Shown: positions 9,469-18,607 of the stretch, one piece after another
Position numbering within the stretch: the first letter of the stretch is position 1
Layout: each line of letters starts with the position of its first letter
Assembly: GCF_000425125.1 (NCBI RefSeq)
Contig: NZ_AULE01000005.1
Coordinates: forward strand, 1 to 61,873
Length of the DNA stretch: 61,873 bases
Origin: Paenibacillus taiwanensis DSM 18679
Lineage (GTDB): Bacteria > Bacillota > Bacilli > Paenibacillales > Paenibacillaceae
Reading direction: 5' to 3'
Notes under the pieces: model-generated
Databases searched by the model: none
What the model was told of the DNA's origin: nothing
Seen by the model: only the letters and a program-made list of their open reading frames with translations
Position numbers and translations under genes: made by a program

Positions 9469-11184
9469 ATGAATTTAAGTTTAATATTGATGTTAATTAA
9501 TGCCTTTTTTGCAATTGTTATTGGTGTATATTTCTGGAATCTGTTGCGGAGCCAGAAAACAAACCGATCAGCAGTAGACAGAGAGTCGCGTAAAGAAATG
9601 GATAAACTACGTAAAATGCGCTCTATCTCACTGACAAAGCCGCTTGCGGAGAAGACCCGACCCTCAACGATGAATGATATCGTTGGTCAACGAGACGGGC
9701 TGCGTGCGATGAAAGCTGCATTGTGCAGTGCTAATCCACAGCATATCATCGTATATGGACCACCTGGCGTTGGAAAGACTGCTGCTGCACGTGTTGTGCT
9801 GGAAGAAGCGAAAAAAAATCCGTCCTCACCTTTTAATCAAGAATCCAAATTTACCGAAATTGATGCGACGACGGCTCGATTTGATGAACGCGGCATTGCC
9901 GATCCGTTAATTGGTTCTGTGCATGATCCTATCTATCAAGGTGCTGGAGCGATGGGTGTAGCCGGAATACCGCAACCGAAGCCGGGAGCCGTAACAAAGG
10001 CACATGGCGGGATGTTGTTTATTGATGAAATTGGCGAGTTGCATCCTATACAGATGAATAAACTGCTGAAGGTTTTAGAGGATCGAAAAGTATATTTAGA
10101 AAGTGCGTATTACAATTCGGAGGATACGCATATTCCTACCTATATACATGATATATTTCAGAACGGACTCCCGGCAGATTTTCGTCTGGTAGGTGCAACT
10201 ACTCGTTCGCCCCAGGAAATCTCGCCTGCGCTTCGTTCGCGCTGCATGGAAATCTTTTTTCGGCCTTTGTTACCTGAGGAAATCGAAACGATTGCTGAGA
10301 ATGCAGTTAAAAAAATCGGCTTTCCTCCCTCGTCCGAGGCGGTGCATGTACTTAAAAAGTATGCAACCAATGGGCGAGAGGCAGTTAATATCGTCCAGTT
10401 AGCGGTGGGGCTTGCTTTATCGGAAGGCCGCACAAGTATAGAAGCAGCTGATGTGGAATGGGTCGTAAACAGTTCACAGATCGCACCTCGGCCTGAGCGA
10501 AAGATTGGAAGCGATCCACAAGTTGGCCTCGTGAATGGTTTAGCCGTTTATGGTCCAAATATGGGGGCGTTATTAGAAATAGAAGTATCCGCGATCCGGA
10601 TGAAAAATGGTCAAGGGAAGTATACGATTACTGGTGTAGTTGATGAAGAAGAGCTAGGAGGCGGCAGCCGCACACTTCGTCGCAAAAGTATGGCGAAAGG
10701 GTCAATTGAAAATGTGCTTACTGTGCTGAGGGGCTGCGGCTATGAAACGTCTAATTACGATTTGCATATTAATTTTCCTGGAGGCTCGCCAGTGGACGGA
10801 CCGTCGGCAGGGATTGCGATGGCGGTAGCCATTGCGTCGGCTATTAATCAATGGCCTGTCGATCACAAGTTGGCTATGACAGGGGAGATTGGTGTTCATG
10901 GCCGTGTGAAGCCAGTCGGTGGCGTGCTTGCTAAGGTGGAAGCAGCGTTTCAGGCGGGTGTTACGAGAGTCATTGTACCTAAGGAAAATTGGCAGGAGAT
11001 TTTCTCTAATTTGAACGGGCTGCAAGTGATTCCAGTCGACCATATTGAAGAAGTGCTTCAGCATACATTCGGCAGTCAAATGCGTGAGGATTTGCCGCAA
11101 GTACCGAAATTATTTGAGCGTAATGCTGTATCATCGGTTCCGTTGCTCCATGCCGAAGGGACAGAAACGAGCCATGCAGAGTAA
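9469..11184 (+). CDS. lonB: ATP-dependent protease LonB, membrane-anchored
   Basis: The 571 residues begin with a hydrophobic anchor (about 4-22), followed by an AAA+ domain with Walker A GPPGVGKT at 97-104 and Walker B MLFIDEIGE, and a Lon-type protease domain with catalytic Ser446 in [10 protein letters not shown] and the partner Lys in the KVEAAFQAG segment. In B. subtilis LonB is a forespore-associated, sigma-F-linked Lon homologue next to lonA, as here. ATG 9469 is preferred over upstream in-frame codons because GGGAGG lies nine bases before it. lon follows after 112 bases with its own promoter. Confidence 0.94.
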   Translation: MNLSLILMLINAFFAIVIGVYFWNLLRSQKTNRSAVDRESRKEMDKLRKMRSISLTKPLAEKTRPSTMNDIVGQRDGLRAMKAALCSANPQHIIVYGPPGVGKTAAARVVLEEAKKNPSSPFNQESKFTEIDATTARFDERGIADPLIGSVHDPIYQGAGAMGVAGIPQPKPGAVTKAHGGMLFIDEIGELHPIQMNKLLKVLEDRKVYLESAYYNSEDTHIPTYIHDIFQNGLPADFRLVGATTRSPQEISPALRSRCMEIFFRPLLPEEIETIAENAVKKIGFPPSSEAVHVLKKYATNGREAVNIVQLAVGLALSEGRTSIEAADVEWVVNSSQIAPRPERKIGSDPQVGLVNGLAVYGPNMGALLEIEVSAIRMKNGQGKYTITGVVDEEELGGGSRTLRRKSMAKGSIENVLTVLRGCGYETSNYDLHINFPGGSPVDGPSAGIAMAVAIASAINQWPVDHKLAMTGEIGVHGRVKPVGGVLAKVEAAFQAGVTRVIVPKENWQEIFSNLNGLQVIPVDHIEEVLQHTFGSQMREDLPQVPKLFERNAVSSVPLLHAEGTETSHAE

Positions 11185-11222
11185 TTATGATTTGAACTCT
11201 TTATTAAATTGGCTGCTGCCGG

Positions 11223-11252
11223 TTGGTGTTTTGTGGCGCAATTTGATAAAAT
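11223..11252 (+). promoter_or_regulatory. Probable lon promoter
   Basis: TTGGTG, an 18-bp spacer and an extended -10 (TGA-TAAAAT) lie about 45 bases before lon. Confidence 0.5.
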
Positions 11253-11296
11253 GATAGTTACACATTTAACAGGAGAACCTTGGGGGTGCCATAATC

Positions 11297-13621
11297 ATGG
11301 GGCTTAAACTAGCAAAGGGACGCAAGCTGCCTCTATTACCGCTAAGGGGTCTGCTTGTCTATCCAAGCATGGTTCTGCATCTGGATGTCGGGCGGGACAA
11401 ATCGGTAAAAGCGCTCGAACAAGCAATGTTGGAAGATCAGATCTTGCTGCTGAGCTCGCAGTCGGAGGGTAGTATTGAAGAACCGACGAAAGATGATATT
11501 TATCAGATCGGTACAATGGCTAAAGTTCGTCAAATGCTGAGACTGCCCAATAATACGATCCGAGTATTGGTGGAGGGTGTGTCCCGTGCCAAAATTGTGG
11601 AGTATGTGCCTAATGATGAGTATTACGAAGTTCAGGTTCAACTCATCGAGGAGCAGACCGAACTGACTCCAGAAATTGAAGCGTTAATGAGGACGGTGCT
11701 GTCTCAGTTTGAAAGTTATGTCAACCTTTCTAAGAAGGTGACGCCTGAGACGCTTGCGGCCGTTTCAGATATTGATGAGCCTGGACGTTTTACAGATGTT
11801 GTAGCTAGTCACCTTCCGCTCAAGATGAAAGATAAGCAGCAGATTTTGGAGACAGCTGACGTTAAAGATAGACTTATTCAACTGCTAGATATGTTGAATA
11901 ACGAAAGTGAAGTTCTTGAACTGGAGCGCAAGATCAATCAGTCTGTGAAGAAGCAGATCGAGAAGACCCAGAAAGAATATTATTTGCGTGAACAGATGAA
12001 AGCGATCCAGAAAGAGCTTGGAGATAAAGAAGGCCGCGCTGGTGAGATTGAGGAACTACGGCAGCAATTAGGTGAACTGGAAGCGCCTGATAAAGTCAAA
12101 GAGAAGATTACGAAGGAAATCGATCGTCTGGAGAAGATGCCATCTACTTCCGCGGAAGGTTCGGTTATTCGGAATTACATCGATTGGCTCTTCCATGTGC
12201 CGTGGTCGAATGTGTCGGAGGATGATCTGGACCTAGATAAGGCGGAGCAAATACTTGAGGCCGATCACTACGGGTTAGAAAAACCGAAAGAACGTGTACT
12301 GGAGTATCTTGCAGTTCAGCAGCTAGTGAAGCAGATGAAGGGTCCGATTTTGTGTCTGGTCGGTCCGCCAGGGGTCGGTAAGACTTCGTTGGCTCGCTCC
12401 ATTGCGAAGTCGCTGGAACGTCAATTTGTTCGTATCTCACTAGGCGGAGTACGTGATGAAGCGGAAATTCGGGGACATCGTAGAACTTATGTAGGGGCAA
12501 TGCCAGGGCGTTTCGTTCAGGCGTTGAAGACAGCAGGTACGATGAATCCAGTCATGCTGTTGGACGAGATTGACAAGATGGCTTCCGATTTCCGCGGTGA
12601 TCCGTCATCGGCGATGTTGGAAGTGCTTGATCCAGAACAGAACAACACGTTTAGTGATCATTTTATTGAACTGCCTGTGGACTTATCTAAAGTGATGTTT
12701 GTTACAACAGCGAATGCGGTACATAACATCCCTCGCCCGCTCCTCGATCGGATGGAGTTAATTTCGTTATCCGGTTATACGGAACTTGAGAAGCTGGAAA
12801 TTGCCAAGCGTCATTTGCTACCGAAGCAGAAACGCGATCATGGGCTGGGGGAAGAACAGCTCGTTCTTGGGGAAGAGGTTATAACGAGAACGATTCGTTT
12901 GTATACACGTGAAGCTGGCGTGCGCCAGTTGGAACAACGATTAGCTGCTTTGTGCAGAAAGGCAGCTAAGCAAATCGTCTCGGAGAAGGCGGAGGTTGTA
13001 ACCATTCCGTCAGAGCAATTGGAGACCTATTTGGGCATTCCGCGATATCGGTATGGACAGACAGAGCAGCACGACCAGATTGGTATGGTGACAGGACTGG
13101 CTTGGACTGAGGTTGGCGGTGACACACTGACAATTGAAGTGATGGTTGTCCCGGGGAGCGGCAAGCTGCTGCTGACGGGCAAGCTTGGTGATGTGATGAA
13201 GGAATCAGCACAAGCCGCATTCAGCTATGTACGCTCCAAGGCTGAGCAGCTGAAGCTGGAACCTAATTTCCACGAGAAGGTAGACATCCATATTCACGTA
13301 CCGGAAGGCGCGATTCCGAAGGATGGTCCGTCAGCTGGCATTGCGATGGCGACAGCGCTTGTATCCGCTCTGACGAAGGCATACGTCTCTAAAGATGTTG
13401 CCATGACAGGGGAGATTACGCTGCGTGGGCGTGTTTTGCCGATCGGCGGTCTTAAGGAGAAGTCTTTGGCTGCGCACCGAGCGGGCATTCGCAAGGTGTT
13501 GTTTCCACATGATAATGAACGTGATTTACAGGAAATACCGGAAAGTGTGCGGTCTGAATTAACGTTTGTCCCTGTGCAGCATCTGGATGAGGTACTACAG
13601 CATGCGATCGTTGTGGAGTAG
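11297..13621 (+). CDS. lon: ATP-dependent protease La (LonA)
   Basis: Lon degrades misfolded and regulatory proteins in the cytoplasm as a homohexamer. The 774 residues have the standard layout: N-terminal substrate domain ([15 protein letters not shown]), coiled-coil linker, AAA+ module with Walker A GPPGVGKT at 356-363, and the protease domain with the Ser679/Lys722 dyad ([13 protein letters not shown] and GGLKEKS), the same numbering as in E. coli. GGGGGTG precedes the ATG. It ends at a clear terminator and is therefore probably transcriptionally separate from ysxC. Confidence 0.98.
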   Translation: MGLKLAKGRKLPLLPLRGLLVYPSMVLHLDVGRDKSVKALEQAMLEDQILLLSSQSEGSIEEPTKDDIYQIGTMAKVRQMLRLPNNTIRVLVEGVSRAKIVEYVPNDEYYEVQVQLIEEQTELTPEIEALMRTVLSQFESYVNLSKKVTPETLAAVSDIDEPGRFTDVVASHLPLKMKDKQQILETADVKDRLIQLLDMLNNESEVLELERKINQSVKKQIEKTQKEYYLREQMKAIQKELGDKEGRAGEIEELRQQLGELEAPDKVKEKITKEIDRLEKMPSTSAEGSVIRNYIDWLFHVPWSNVSEDDLDLDKAEQILEADHYGLEKPKERVLEYLAVQQLVKQMKGPILCLVGPPGVGKTSLARSIAKSLERQFVRISLGGVRDEAEIRGHRRTYVGAMPGRFVQALKTAGTMNPVMLLDEIDKMASDFRGDPSSAMLEVLDPEQNNTFSDHFIELPVDLSKVMFVTTANAVHNIPRPLLDRMELISLSGYTELEKLEIAKRHLLPKQKRDHGLGEEQLVLGEEVITRTIRLYTREAGVRQLEQRLAALCRKAAKQIVSEKAEVVTIPSEQLETYLGIPRYRYGQTEQHDQIGMVTGLAWTEVGGDTLTIEVMVVPGSGKLLLTGKLGDVMKESAQAAFSYVRSKAEQLKLEPNFHEKVDIHIHVPEGAIPKDGPSAGIAMATALVSALTKAYVSKDVAMTGEITLRGRVLPIGGLKEKSLAAHRAGIRKVLFPHDNERDLQEIPESVRSELTFVPVQHLDEVLQHAIVVE

Positions 13622-13665
13622 TCGGTTTGGTTGATGTGATGGTATTATGTGTTAGGTGACCTTTC

Positions 13666-13697
13666 AGCGGGCGCGGTGGTGCGCCCGCTGTTGTTTT
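13666..13697 (+). terminator. Terminator of lon
   Basis: The GC-rich stem AGCGGGCGC/GCGCCCGCT is followed by GTTGTTTT. Confidence 0.8.
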
Positions 13698-13826
13698 GGT
13701 TGAGTGTGGCGATTCAGTCTGCTCCCGTTGGAGGTTGCAGTGGTAAAATACGATTTCTTAATATTTACATTTAAAAATGACTCCGTGTAAGTTTCTAAGT
13801 GATACACGAAGGAAGGTGGTACAACG

Positions 13827-14507
13827 ATGAAAATTACAGCGGCTGAATTTATTATAAGCGCAGTTGGCCCTGCGCAATATCCAGAGGATGGGCTGCCAGA
13901 GGTAGCATTGGCAGGACGGTCTAACGTTGGCAAGTCGTCGCTAATTAACAAGCTGATTCAACGACGCAACTTGGCCCGTACCAGTTCACAGCCTGGCAAG
14001 ACACAACAATTAAATTATTATCGGATTAATAACAATGTATATTTCGTGGATGTTCCAGGGTATGGCTTTGCCAAAGTATCCAAGACACAGCGTGAGGCGT
14101 GGGGTAAAATGATCGAAGCCTACATCCAGGAACGCGAACCGCTTAAGCTGGTTCTGCAAGTGATAGATCTTCGTCATCCGCCAACCAAAGATGATGTCCT
14201 TATGTATGACTGGTTAACACATTATAATATCCCGTTATGTATTATTGCGACTAAAGCTGACAAGCTGCCAAAAAGCCAATGGCAGAAACACTTAAAGCAG
14301 GTTCGAGTTACGCTAGGCATGCGACCTGATGCCCCACTTATTATGTTCTCTGCGGAAACGGGTGCGGGGCGTGAAGAATTGTGGGAAATTATTAACAAGT
14401 ATACTGTAGAGACGCCAGCTGCAATAGACGAAATTGGCAACATAGACGAAGCGAAGGCTGTAGATGCACAGTTGTCCCAGAAGTCGACTGCGGACGAGCG
14501 TATGTAA
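13827..14507 (+). CDS. ysxC: Ribosome biogenesis GTPase YsxC (EngB/YihA)
   Basis: This essential GTPase acts in late 50S subunit assembly. All G motifs are present: G1 GRSNVGKSS near residue 31, G3 DVPGYG, G4 TKAD and G5 SAETG. The 226 residues are longer than the roughly 195 of B. subtilis, because of an acidic C-terminal tail ([16 protein letters not shown]...). GGAAGGTGG precedes the ATG. The location directly after lonA is conserved with B. subtilis. Confidence 0.96.
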   Translation: MKITAAEFIISAVGPAQYPEDGLPEVALAGRSNVGKSSLINKLIQRRNLARTSSQPGKTQQLNYYRINNNVYFVDVPGYGFAKVSKTQREAWGKMIEAYIQEREPLKLVLQVIDLRHPPTKDDVLMYDWLTHYNIPLCIIATKADKLPKSQWQKHLKQVRVTLGMRPDAPLIMFSAETGAGREELWEIINKYTVETPAAIDEIGNIDEAKAVDAQLSQKSTADERM

Positions 14508-14710
14508 ATGAATTCGATTAATTGCATGTAAATACGTTAAGGATTCGCTTGAATGCAAGAAACAATACGAATTTTACGTGTGGATTCGAAATTCTTCCGT
14601 TTTTTTAAGAAATCTAAGGCTATATGCGACCTCAACGACAGGAATTGTTGCTTATGATGTAGTATAATAATGATAAGTAACAGAAGGTTTAAAGAATTGA
14701 GGAGATATTT

Positions 14711-15298
14711 ATGGCTAGGCGGTTAGCCACAGAGTATGTGAAGGCCCGTATGCAGTTGACAGAAACTCAGTTGTCCCGATTTATACAATCTTTGGTCGGA
14801 CAGTCATTAGTCTGGCATGTGAAAGTATTGGAGAACGGTAATCAAGAGGTGGTTCTTGAGGACGATCAGGGCGATGAGGTTACTTTCCTGTTCGAGAAGC
14901 AAGGCAATCGGTATGTCTGTGTAACGTCTTGCCGCTTGGTGCATCCGAAGTTAACTCAAGTGATGCATAAACTTGTGGCGACATTCCGCGGAGAAGCCGT
15001 GGTCAACCGTATTTTTGCAGGATTTACAATGACTTATTATTATGTAGAAGGTGCGGTTCGGAAGATCGAGGAGTACAAAGACGACCAATTCCGAACAATC
15101 TACGAGCATAAAGATACCGTACGTGAACTGCAACAATTGTATAAGCAGGATACGGTAGAACAAGAAATTTCATATATTCAACGTCGGATTAATCGTCTGC
15201 TTGATGCGCGCAACCGCGCCATGACGGATATGGACATCACTCATATTGATCAACAACTAAATGAATTGGTTCATCAGCTATTTGTACTGGAAGCTTGA
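14711..15298 (+). CDS. Conserved-looking protein of unknown function, 195 aa
   Basis: I do not recognise a characterised family. The protein is soluble: a first half of mixed strands and helices (LVWHVKVLENGNQEVVLEDDQ, then RYVCVTSCRLVHP), then FAGFTMTYYYVEG, then a long charged C-terminal helix likely to form a coiled coil (about 130-190). It has no signal peptide or membrane segment. AGGAGATATTT precedes the ATG, a TATAAT lies at 14663, and its own terminator follows, so it is probably monocistronic. Good codon use and regulatory signals make it a real gene; the function is open. Confidence 0.8.
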   Translation: MARRLATEYVKARMQLTETQLSRFIQSLVGQSLVWHVKVLENGNQEVVLEDDQGDEVTFLFEKQGNRYVCVTSCRLVHPKLTQVMHKLVATFRGEAVVNRIFAGFTMTYYYVEGAVRKIEEYKDDQFRTIYEHKDTVRELQQLYKQDTVEQEISYIQRRINRLLDARNRAMTDMDITHIDQQLNELVHQLFVLEA

Positions 15299-15313
15299 TT
15301 TGTAAATGTTAGG

Positions 15314-15347
15314 AAGGCGGTCTCATCTGAGGCCGTCTTCTTCTTTT
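15314..15347 (+). terminator. Terminator of the 195-aa protein gene
   Basis: AAGGCGGTCTCA pairs imperfectly with TGAGGCCGTCTT, followed by CTTCTTTT. Confidence 0.8.
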
Positions 15348-15453
15348 ATATGTACAGTAAGGGCTGCGGGGTTTATTTCTCGAACAAACTGGAACAAGCT
15401 GTTTGCAAAAAGTGATGAACAGAACAAGCTTCCGAACCATATGTTGATGATGG

Positions 15454-15471
15454 GTTCCGAATGTTCGGAAC
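15454..15471. promoter_or_regulatory. 18-bp palindrome, candidate operator
   Basis: GTTCCGAA-TG-TTCGGAAC is a perfect dyad of two 8-base arms with a 2-base centre. It lies about 30 bases upstream of the speD -35 hexamer. A second half-site (TTCCGAAC) lies at 15430-15437. It resembles a repressor operator; the cognate protein is unknown. Confidence 0.5.
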
Positions 15472-15501
15472 AAATGACTAGTGTAACATTTAAAAAAAAG
15501 G

Positions 15502-15530
15502 TTGCAATAATTGCTGTAAGATGTTATTTT
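15502..15530 (+). promoter_or_regulatory. Probable speD promoter
   Basis: TTGCAA and TATTTT are separated by 17 bp, which leaves a leader of about 140 bases before speD. Confidence 0.5.
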
Positions 15531-15561
15531 TAATCTCGTTGAAAACAATATAGGAACCAGG

Positions 15562-15660
15562 ATTCACTCAGGACATTGTATGTTGCGAGAGATTTTTCCC
15601 TCGGGAAGTGAATGACGTAGGTCCTAGCGGATGAAATTTTTTTCAAACATTTTATTCCTA
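15562..15660 (+). ncRNA. Structured leader upstream of speD (candidate cis-regulatory RNA)
   Basis: ATTCACT (15562-15568) pairs with AGTGAAT (15607-15613). Inside this hairpin CGAG pairs with CTCG (15586-15603). AGGAC at 15570-15574, inside the loop, can pair with GTCCT at 15621-15625 outside it, which would make a pseudoknot. A U-rich stretch follows before the speD ribosome binding site. Recognition is by eye only and no known riboswitch family was identified. Confidence 0.4.
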
Positions 15661-15678
15661 GGAAGGGGGAACCGAAAG

Positions 15679-16077
15679 ATGGAATACTCAACTTTCGGAA
15701 GACACGTTGCTGTTGATACGTGGGGAGTCGACTTTGACTTACTGAACAATGCTGAATACCTCCAAGCACAACTGGTGGACGCTGCTGAAGCATGTGGTGC
15801 GACAGTACTATCTGTTCAAGCCAAGCAATTTGAGCCTCAAGGAGCAACAGTACTTGTGTTGTTGTCGGAAAGTCATCTTTCTATCCACACTTATCCTGAA
15901 CGTGGATTTGCTGCAATTGATTGTTACACATGTGGAGAAACAGTTGACCCGCAGCTGGCGATTGACTACCTGGTCTCCGTACTGAAACCAGAGAAGACTT
16001 ATGCTAAAAAATTAGTTCGCGGAATCGGTGAGATGGAAGTTGTAACGCCTGAAATCAAAGTTTCTGAGCTCGTATAA
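15679..16077 (+). CDS. speD: S-adenosylmethionine decarboxylase proenzyme
   Basis: The enzyme supplies decarboxylated AdoMet, the aminopropyl donor for spermidine. It is a short prokaryotic-type AdoMetDC of 132 residues that self-cleaves to form a pyruvoyl group: the site is Glu64-Ser65 within LSESHLSIHTYPE, with His70 and Cys85 (CYTCGE) as the expected processing and catalytic residues. The start is ATG 15679 behind AGGAAGGGGGAACC; an upstream in-frame ATG at 15631 lies in the structured leader and has no ribosome binding site. No spermidine synthase gene is adjacent. A terminator follows. Confidence 0.96.
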   Translation: MEYSTFGRHVAVDTWGVDFDLLNNAEYLQAQLVDAAEACGATVLSVQAKQFEPQGATVLVLLSESHLSIHTYPERGFAAIDCYTCGETVDPQLAIDYLVSVLKPEKTYAKKLVRGIGEMEVVTPEIKVSELV

Positions 16078-16136
16078 TTTCATTTGTCAGTGTTACCGAT
16101 ACGTAGAACGTATCATAGGAACATGTAATACAGAAA

Positions 16137-16163
16137 GGCCCGCCATTATTGGCGGGTCTTTTT
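16137..16163 (+). terminator. Terminator of speD
   Basis: GGCCCGCC pairs with GGCGGGTC, followed by TTTTT. Confidence 0.9.
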
Positions 16164-16330
16164 GTATTCTCAAGTATGCGCTTTAACACTTGTCATATAT
16201 AAGCCAACATTTTCTATCCTGCTCAGCCTGTCTGGCGCATACATATTAGAAAATAAGCATATCCGATGCCGTTTAGTCGGGTACATTTATAAGCCTAGTA
16301 TGATCTGTTCGGAAAGGAGACAGGAGTGTT

Positions 16331-16876
16331 ATGCGGAGCAAGGTGAAGAGGCCACGCCGTGTGTTGATGGCTGGACTAGTGCTTATCTTGACAGTGTGGG
16401 TTCTAACACAGTTATGCTACGTATTGTTTGATCGGGAGCTGCCTAGCAATGTAGAACGATCTTTATACGAAGTCGTTAACTTGAATATGCGGATGTTGGA
16501 AGGTGCGACACAGCGGGCTAGCAAGGCGTCAACAAGTGCGGATTGGAATGACTGGAAGATAAACGCTTATGCCGCTTCCTTTGCCCACAAGCGTCTTATA
16601 CAAGCTGTAGGAGCAAATAGGCTGCCTGAGCTGCCTGCGCTCCAGCAAATAGAGGAATATGTAACGATTGCACAAATTAGCGGGGATAAGCCACTAAGTG
16701 AAGCAGAACAAAAAGTGGCAGCGGAAGCAGCAGGTCTAGTGGCGCAAATTTGTCAAAAATATGAGGGTATTATGAATGGGAATGGTCAGTTGATCACTTC
16801 AAAAGTGGAAGAATTAGTACTTGTAGAAAAACAGCTCCAACATATGCTGAAATTACTGGTGCCGGGTGCAAAATGA
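16331..16876 (+). CDS. Membrane-anchored protein of unknown function, 181 aa
   Basis: No family recognised. A basic N-terminus (MRSKVKRPRR) precedes one transmembrane helix (about 11-32), then an Ala/Glu-rich, helical extracytoplasmic domain of about 145 residues (for example EAEQKVAAEAAGLVAQICQKY). It looks like a type II membrane protein with a helical-bundle sensor or scaffold domain. GGAAAGGAGACAGGAG provides a very strong ribosome binding site. It sits alone between speD and the heme operon, both of which have their own signals. No function can be assigned from context. Confidence 0.75.
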   Translation: MRSKVKRPRRVLMAGLVLILTVWVLTQLCYVLFDRELPSNVERSLYEVVNLNMRMLEGATQRASKASTSADWNDWKINAYAASFAHKRLIQAVGANRLPELPALQQIEEYVTIAQISGDKPLSEAEQKVAAEAAGLVAQICQKYEGIMNGNGQLITSKVEELVLVEKQLQHMLKLLVPGAK

Positions 16877-17120
16877 GCCTCTGAACAGTATTTTGGGTCA
16901 GACACACTAAGGTTTGTGTATTCCAGTGCAAGCTTGTACATAGTTGCATGAACTTTGTTGCGAAAGGCTGCTTGATGCGGTTAAAATAGATGGGGATCTA
17001 CCTTGTAACCCTTATCAACAGGTGTATAAGGACCTTGGTAAAGTGAGACAATATAGATCAGCTGACTGGAATGATTTTCATGGTTTATTCAAATTTAACG
17101 GATGTTAAGTTGTCGAACTG

Positions 17121-17129
17121 TGCTATAAT
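17121..17129 (+). promoter_or_regulatory. hemA operon promoter, extended -10
   Basis: TGC-TATAAT is a perfect extended -10; no good -35 is present. The preceding 240 bases (16877-17120) hold no gene; a second candidate promoter (TTGCGA, 18 bp, TAAAAT) lies at 16958-16987. Confidence 0.55.
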
Positions 17130-17143
17130 GATAACGATTATTA
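17129..17143. promoter_or_regulatory. Fur/PerR-type operator candidate at hemA
   Basis: TGATAAC-G-ATTATTA fits the 7-1-7 Fur-family box (TGATAAT-N-ATTATCA) at 12 of 14 positions. It overlaps the end of the -10 hexamer and the likely start site, an ideal repressor position. In B. subtilis the hemAXCDBL operon is PerR-controlled. Confidence 0.45.
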
Positions 17144-17185
17144 TCTCGATAATGTTCTAAATATGTGCAAAGCAGGTGAGCATCC

Positions 17186-18577
17186 ATGCATGTTGTAGTC
17201 GTCGGCATGAACTATCGTACGGCGCCTGTCGAAATTCGGGAGAAATTTGCTATTCCTGAAGAGCAGTGGACCGATGCGATTCAACAGCTGAGACGTATAA
17301 AGAGTGTGCTTGAATGTGTCATCGTGTCTACTTGTAACCGAACTGAAATGTATGTAGTAGTTGATAGGCTTCATATGTGCGGACATTTTATCCGGGGATT
17401 CATGGAGCAGTGGTACGACATACCTAGACAGCAGTTCACTCCTTATTTATACATTTATGAAGACGATCAGGCAGTAGAGCATCTATTCCGTGTCACATCA
17501 GGGCTAGATTCTATGGTGGTCGGCGAAACTCAAATATTAGGTCAAGTGCGGCAATCCTTTTTATTTGCACAAAAGCAAGGGACTACCGGCACTTGTTTTA
17601 ACCATTTGTTTAAGCAAGCAGTCACTTTAGCGAAGCGGGCGCATGCGGAGACTAACATTAACGACAATGCAGTGTCTGTCAGTTACGCGGCCGTTGAACT
17701 TGGCAAACGAATATTTGGTTCGTTTCAAGGCAAGAAGGTGCTTATACTTGGCGCAGGCAAGATGAGCGAGTTGACGGTGAAGCATTTGTATTCGAATGGT
17801 GCTGCCGAGGTAATGGTTGCGAATCGTACGTTGGCGCGCGCAGAAGAATTGGCACGTCAATTTAAAGGACGGGCCTGCACGTTGGACAATTTGGACACGC
17901 TTTTGACGGAGGCGGATATCGTGATCAGCTCGACGGGATCTCCTTCGTATGTATTAACGGGGAAAGATGTTGAGCATGTCATGAAGCGACGTCGTTCCCG
18001 CCCACTATTTTTAATTGATATTGCGGTTCCACGTGATCTTGACCCTGCCATTGCAGATTTATCGAGTGTGTTCCTGTATGACATCGACGATCTTGAGGGG
18101 ATTGTGCAGAGTAATCTGGCGCAACGGAACAAGGAAGCACTCAAGATTGAGCATATGGTAGCCCATGAGATCAAGCAGTATCACCAGTGGTTGAATATGT
18201 TAGGGGTTACCCCGCTTATTCGGGCGCTTCAGTCCAAGGCGGAGCGTATTCACCAGGACACGTTAGACAGTATGTTTAATAAGCTCCCTGACTTGTCGGA
18301 GAAAGAAGCGGTCATCATCCGCCGACTCACGAAGAGTATGCTGAATCAGATGATGCATGACCCGATTCTCCAGATTAAAGAGCTTGCCGCTAACAAAAAT
18401 GGTGACGAGGCGCTGCATTATTTCTCAGAGCTATTCGCCTTAGAAGAGGAGCGAGCAGCGACAAACGGCAGTCATGAGCAGCCGTCCAAGTTGAGCGCAG
18501 CGCATCCAGTACGTGACACGGCAGATGAGCCGGAGCCGGTAAAGCCTGCCTTATCATGGGCTGCCGTCACATGGTAA
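17186..18577 (+). CDS. hemA: Glutamyl-tRNA reductase
   Basis: This is the first committed step of C5 heme synthesis: glutamyl-tRNA is reduced to glutamate-1-semialdehyde with NADPH. The 463 residues include the active-site Cys50 in VSTCNRTEMY, the N-terminal GMNYRTAPVEIREK signature, a Rossmann domain with LILGAGKMSEL, and the C-terminal dimerisation helix. A disordered tail (EQPSKLSAAHPVRDTADEPEP) is appended. It heads the heme operon; hemX follows after 30 bases. Confidence 0.97.
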   Translation: MHVVVVGMNYRTAPVEIREKFAIPEEQWTDAIQQLRRIKSVLECVIVSTCNRTEMYVVVDRLHMCGHFIRGFMEQWYDIPRQQFTPYLYIYEDDQAVEHLFRVTSGLDSMVVGETQILGQVRQSFLFAQKQGTTGTCFNHLFKQAVTLAKRAHAETNINDNAVSVSYAAVELGKRIFGSFQGKKVLILGAGKMSELTVKHLYSNGAAEVMVANRTLARAEELARQFKGRACTLDNLDTLLTEADIVISSTGSPSYVLTGKDVEHVMKRRRSRPLFLIDIAVPRDLDPAIADLSSVFLYDIDDLEGIVQSNLAQRNKEALKIEHMVAHEIKQYHQWLNMLGVTPLIRALQSKAERIHQDTLDSMFNKLPDLSEKEAVIIRRLTKSMLNQMMHDPILQIKELAANKNGDEALHYFSELFALEEERAATNGSHEQPSKLSAAHPVRDTADEPEPVKPALSWAAVTW

Positions 18578-18607
18578 TAGACGTATGACGGGAGGCGACA
18601 GGCGCAC

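Noticed and set aside
14569..14610. GAATTT/AAATTC stem followed by a T run after ysxC
   Set aside because: Only 6 bp with a 14-base loop, and the T run is separated from the stem by several bases; not strong enough to list as a terminator.
15425..15445. LexA-type box in the speD upstream region
   Set aside because: CGAAC...GTT spacing is one base too long and the second half-site does not match.
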